Shown here one piece after another: positions 21,149-23,548 of a stretch of 23,548 nucleotides of DNA. The translations under genes were made by a program, and so were the position numbers. Under the pieces are notes generated by a model. The model saw only the letters and a list, made by a program, of their open reading frames with translations. It was not told the DNA's origin and made no database searches. The DNA is from Phycisphaerae bacterium (GTDB taxonomy: Bacteria; Planctomycetota; Phycisphaerae; UBA1845). The stretch is taken from NCBI GenBank assembly GCA_021604825.1, contig BQJS01000059.1, forward strand, positions 1 through 23,548, in the 5' to 3' direction. The stretch's first letter is position 1, and each line of letters begins with the position of its first letter.

Positions 21149-23548
21149 ATGGAAGTTCGAAAACAGGAAAAGCAAACAGGTGTTGACCCGATTATCAAAA
21201 TCTATGAGGCATTGGAACCGCCGGTACTGACACAGGTTGCAGCAGATTACATGCAGCGTTTGTGGGATTGGCAGTTCACGTTGTTGCCAATCAAGTTTGA
21301 TCGGCAGAACAACCTGTCACACAAACACCCGTCATCATTGGGCAGCAAGCAGCACACCGCAACGTGGGGTGACCGACAATACAACGGTTGGACGGAATTC
21401 CAACACCGTCACCCAACGCTTGACGAGATGAAGGCGTGGTTCTCAGTTGGTCAGTCCATGCACCCGAATTATTGCGTCATCACTGGCCGACTCAGTGGTG
21501 TGCTTGTGGTGGACATTGACGGTGCTAAGTCAAAAGCAATTGTTGACGAGTTGTGCCCACAACCAAAGTTGGTGGTCCACCGGGCACCTGACCGTTGGCA
21601 CTATTACTACAGGTATCCGCAGCACCTTAGTTGGAACATTGGCAACAAAGCCAAGGTGTTTAAGCAGACGTATGACTTGCCGGATGGTGACAACCTTGAC
21701 ATCCGTGGCGAGGGTGGGTTGGTGGTTGGCCCTATGTCCATACATCACCGTGACAGTGACGGCAATGATGTGCTGTACCAAGCGTTGGGTGAGTGGACTT
21801 ATGCGAATTGGAAGGCGTCACCCGTGTTTGACCCTGCGTGGTTGGGAATTGAGGCGCAGAACGTCACAACGCAATATAACCATGCAGACGCAGCACCATT
21901 GGTGGGCAGCATAAACGAGACAAGCACAGGCAGGTGGTACCGGCAACATGGTCACGAAGTCAACGAGGGTGAACGCAACCATTGTTTGTTTGTCGCTGCT
22001 TGTGACCACCAAGCGGTAGGTGTTGGCATTGACGATGCCAGGCAGGTGTTGACGCCTATTGCTGAGGCCAGTGGGTTAGGGGTGGCTGAAATAGATGACT
22101 GCATTGAGTCTGCGTATGCACAGAACAGAACGGCGACGTGTCCAAGTGAGACCATGCAGGCGTTGACTGGCGATTGGGTACACAAGGCGTCTGACTGGGC
22201 GGCTGAAAATTGGTGGGATGCCGAGGACGAACCCAACCCTTTTCCTACTGAGGTATTGCCCGAACCGTTGCAGGTGTTGGTTAATGAAATTGCAGACAAG
22301 CAGAACGTTGATCCTGCAATTCCTGCTTGCACGGCGTTTGCGGTTGTCTCGGCATATATGTGCAACGTGGTTGAGGTACACCGCAAGGGTTGGTACGGCA
22401 ACTTACCACCGACGTTTTGGTGTTTAATGATTATGCGTAGTGGTGCCGGTAAGAGCAGAGGCATCGGACCAATACTGCAACCCATGAAGTTGATCGAGGA
22501 CAAGAAGGCCGCCGAGGTCAGGGTCAAACGCAGAGCCGCAGAACGGGCCATCAAAGTGTTGGAGGACCAAGGAACGAAATTCCTAAAGTCGAATAACGAG
22601 TCAACCGTCACGGCGCTTATCAACTGCCAAGAATATATAGACATTCAGAAGCAGATAAATGAACTCAAAAATCCCAGACCAAACACCATGCTGTTCTCAG
22701 ATGCCACCATTGAGGCATTGATCGGTGACATGCAGTCATCGTACCACCGGAAGTGCTGTATTGGTGGCGAATCACCGTTCATAGACCTGCTGACAGGTAA
22801 GCGCTACGGTGGTGGTGATGCCACCATGATTGCCTGTGACCTTTGGGATGGTGAAACGGTCATCACAGACCGCAAGACTTCAGGCAATATCACCGTTGAA
22901 CGGGCCTGCTTGACCAACTGCACCTGCTTCACTTGGGACGCCTTCAACCAACGGTTGCGTCAAAAGGAATTCCAACAAGGCGGTTTTGCCCAACGCTTTC
23001 TCTACATACTGCCTCAGACCGTCTATGGGGTTGCTGAACAAGACATTGACAACACAAAACTGGCATGGTGGTCAAACCTCGTGGCCGCACTCGACATTAA
23101 GCCAAACGAGAATGAGCACCAAGTACCAGAACCGTCGGTCCTGACGTTTACTGATGCGGCAGTTGAGACGTTGCAAAACCTGTCATCGGTGTTTGTGACC
23201 AAAGCCAAGCAGCAGGACCACACGGGCGAGACTGAATTGTGGCGTGGGTGGTGTGCCAGGGTCGAGGCATATGTCATAAGACTGGCTGCGATATTGCACG
23301 CAATGCGGCATGGGGCAGACTACCGACAACACCAGATCGACGTGACAGACGTTGAAAGTTCTATTTATCTCATGCGGTATTACATGGTTGAGGCTGACCG
23401 TGTATTGCACAAACGCACCACCGAGGTTGAAACCCATGCGGATATTGTGTGGCATTACCTAACCAAGAACAAAAACAACCCAGTATTCACAATCCAGCGC
23501 ATACAGAATGGTTGTGGTCGCAACATTACCATCCAACGTGAAACCACC
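21149..23548 (+). CDS. Primase-polymerase (Prim-Pol) fused to DUF3987 P-loop domain; 3' end cut by window
   Basis: Translation from the ATG at 21149 is open for exactly 800 codons to the last base, so the true C-terminus lies outside. The N-terminal part has archaeo-eukaryotic primase (Prim-Pol) motifs. Motif I is VLVVDIDG with Asp122 and Asp124, motif II is HRAPDRWHYYYR with His151, and motif III is LDIRGEGGLVVGP with Asp184. After a linker rich in Trp and acidic residues, the second half resembles DUF3987: Walker A-like MRSGAGKS (Lys435), LFSDATIEAL (515-524), YGGGD, DLWDGET and GGFAQRFLYILP (611-622). Such fusions start and unwind DNA replication of phages, plasmids and integrative elements. 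The first residue of the Walker motif is Met, not Gly or Ala. GGAG lies 6 bases before the start. Confidence 0.87.
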   Translation, partial: MEVRKQEKQTGVDPIIKIYEALEPPVLTQVAADYMQRLWDWQFTLLPIKFDRQNNLSHKHPSSLGSKQHTATWGDRQYNGWTEFQHRHPTLDEMKAWFSVGQSMHPNYCVITGRLSGVLVVDIDGAKSKAIVDELCPQPKLVVHRAPDRWHYYYRYPQHLSWNIGNKAKVFKQTYDLPDGDNLDIRGEGGLVVGPMSIHHRDSDGNDVLYQALGEWTYANWKASPVFDPAWLGIEAQNVTTQYNHADAAPLVGSINETSTGRWYRQHGHEVNEGERNHCLFVAACDHQAVGVGIDDARQVLTPIAEASGLGVAEIDDCIESAYAQNRTATCPSETMQALTGDWVHKASDWAAENWWDAEDEPNPFPTEVLPEPLQVLVNEIADKQNVDPAIPACTAFAVVSAYMCNVVEVHRKGWYGNLPPTFWCLMIMRSGAGKSRGIGPILQPMKLIEDKKAAEVRVKRRAAERAIKVLEDQGTKFLKSNNESTVTALINCQEYIDIQKQINELKNPRPNTMLFSDATIEALIGDMQSSYHRKCCIGGESPFIDLLTGKRYGGGDATMIACDLWDGETVITDRKTSGNITVERACLTNCTCFTWDAFNQRLRQKEFQQGGFAQRFLYILPQTVYGVAEQDIDNTKLAWWSNLVAALDIKPNENEHQVPEPSVLTFTDAAVETLQNLSSVFVTKAKQQDHTGETELWRGWCARVEAYVIRLAAILHAMRHGADYRQHQIDVTDVESSIYLMRYYMVEADRVLHKRTTEVETHADIVWHYLTKNKNNPVFTIQRIQNGCGRNITIQRETT

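Larger units (their letters stand above)
17121..23548 (+). mobile_element. Left end of an integrated mobile element (right end outside window)
   Basis: Starting at the broken tRNA, the sequence changes character. All recognisable genes point the same way, are closely spaced with strong ribosome binding sites, and carry functions typical of phages, satellites and integrative plasmids: an adenine methyltransferase, a Prim-Pol/DUF3987 replication protein, a small zinc ribbon and small unknowns. Synonymous codon choice also looks different from the left part, with frequent GAC, TTG and GTT/GTC. No integrase, relaxase, capsid or terminase gene is seen in the 6.4 kb shown, so its class cannot be fixed. 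An integrase is expected beyond the right edge if the integration reading is right. The nature of the element is inferred; the boundary itself is visible. Confidence 0.65.

Noticed and set aside
21447..22644. Open frames on both strands within the primase-like gene (for example 21447-21914 plus and 21952-22644 minus)
   Set aside because: They lie inside an 800-codon frame with clear Prim-Pol and DUF3987 motifs and show no family features themselves.
17121..23548. GATC avoidance caused by the Dam-like enzyme
   Set aside because: GATC occurs many times in the element by eye, so depletion is not supported; specificity may also differ from GATC.

Overview
The window joins two different kinds of DNA. 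Positions 1 to about 17,120 look like the chromosome of a planctomycete, probably of the Phycisphaerae type. This is inferred from the prepilin-like protein with an FTLVELL N-terminus and a C-terminal FDGHA motif, the exported TldD-type proteins, the many large lipoproteins, the sparse genes and a GGTCCGC/GCGGACC repeat unit. Positions from about 17,121 to the right edge look like the left end of an integrated mobile element that enters at a tRNA-Arg(CCU) gene.

Chromosomal part, left to right. A minus-strand operon (4490 to 1) encodes an exported TldD-type zinc peptidase, an exported paralogue that has lost the zinc site, and a solute-binding lipoprotein cut by the window edge. The first two genes overlap by ATGA. 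Divergent from it is a secreted phosphodiester-glycosidase-like protein with a golvesin-like C-terminal domain (4684-6024). A prepilin-like pseudopilin (6455-7447) and an SGNH hydrolase (7481-8116) follow on the plus strand. The hydrolase stop codon lies inside a 75-bp inverted repeat. Then come minus-strand genes: a Gly/Asn-rich lipoprotein (8331-9701), a GHL10-type glycoside hydrolase (10039-11559), a membrane protein with two DUF3592-like modules (11810-13201), a large propeller-type lipoprotein (13303-15843) and a PilZ protein (16117-16770). Most of these products act at or outside the cytoplasmic membrane.

Element part. Only the 5' half of tRNA-Arg(CCU) is present (17082-17120); the sequence diverges in the anticodon loop. 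The next 320 bases hold three tandem TTTAGACCCC repeats, a symmetrical two-part inverted repeat and a near-consensus sigma-70 promoter. All genes after this are on the plus strand and most have good ribosome binding sites: an Asp-rich protein, a D12-class adenine methyltransferase (ATGA overlap), two small unknown proteins, a small zinc-ribbon protein and a large primase-polymerase/DUF3987 P-loop protein. The last is open for 800 codons and runs off the right edge. No integrase is visible.

The 558 bases between the zinc-ribbon gene and the primase gene contain no convincing gene but are densely structured. They hold at least six inverted repeats, four helices laid end to end, two terminator-like hairpins and a possible 8-bp loop-loop contact. 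A structured RNA, an attenuating leader or a replication origin is plausible here. This region and the tRNA junction are the most unusual parts of the window.
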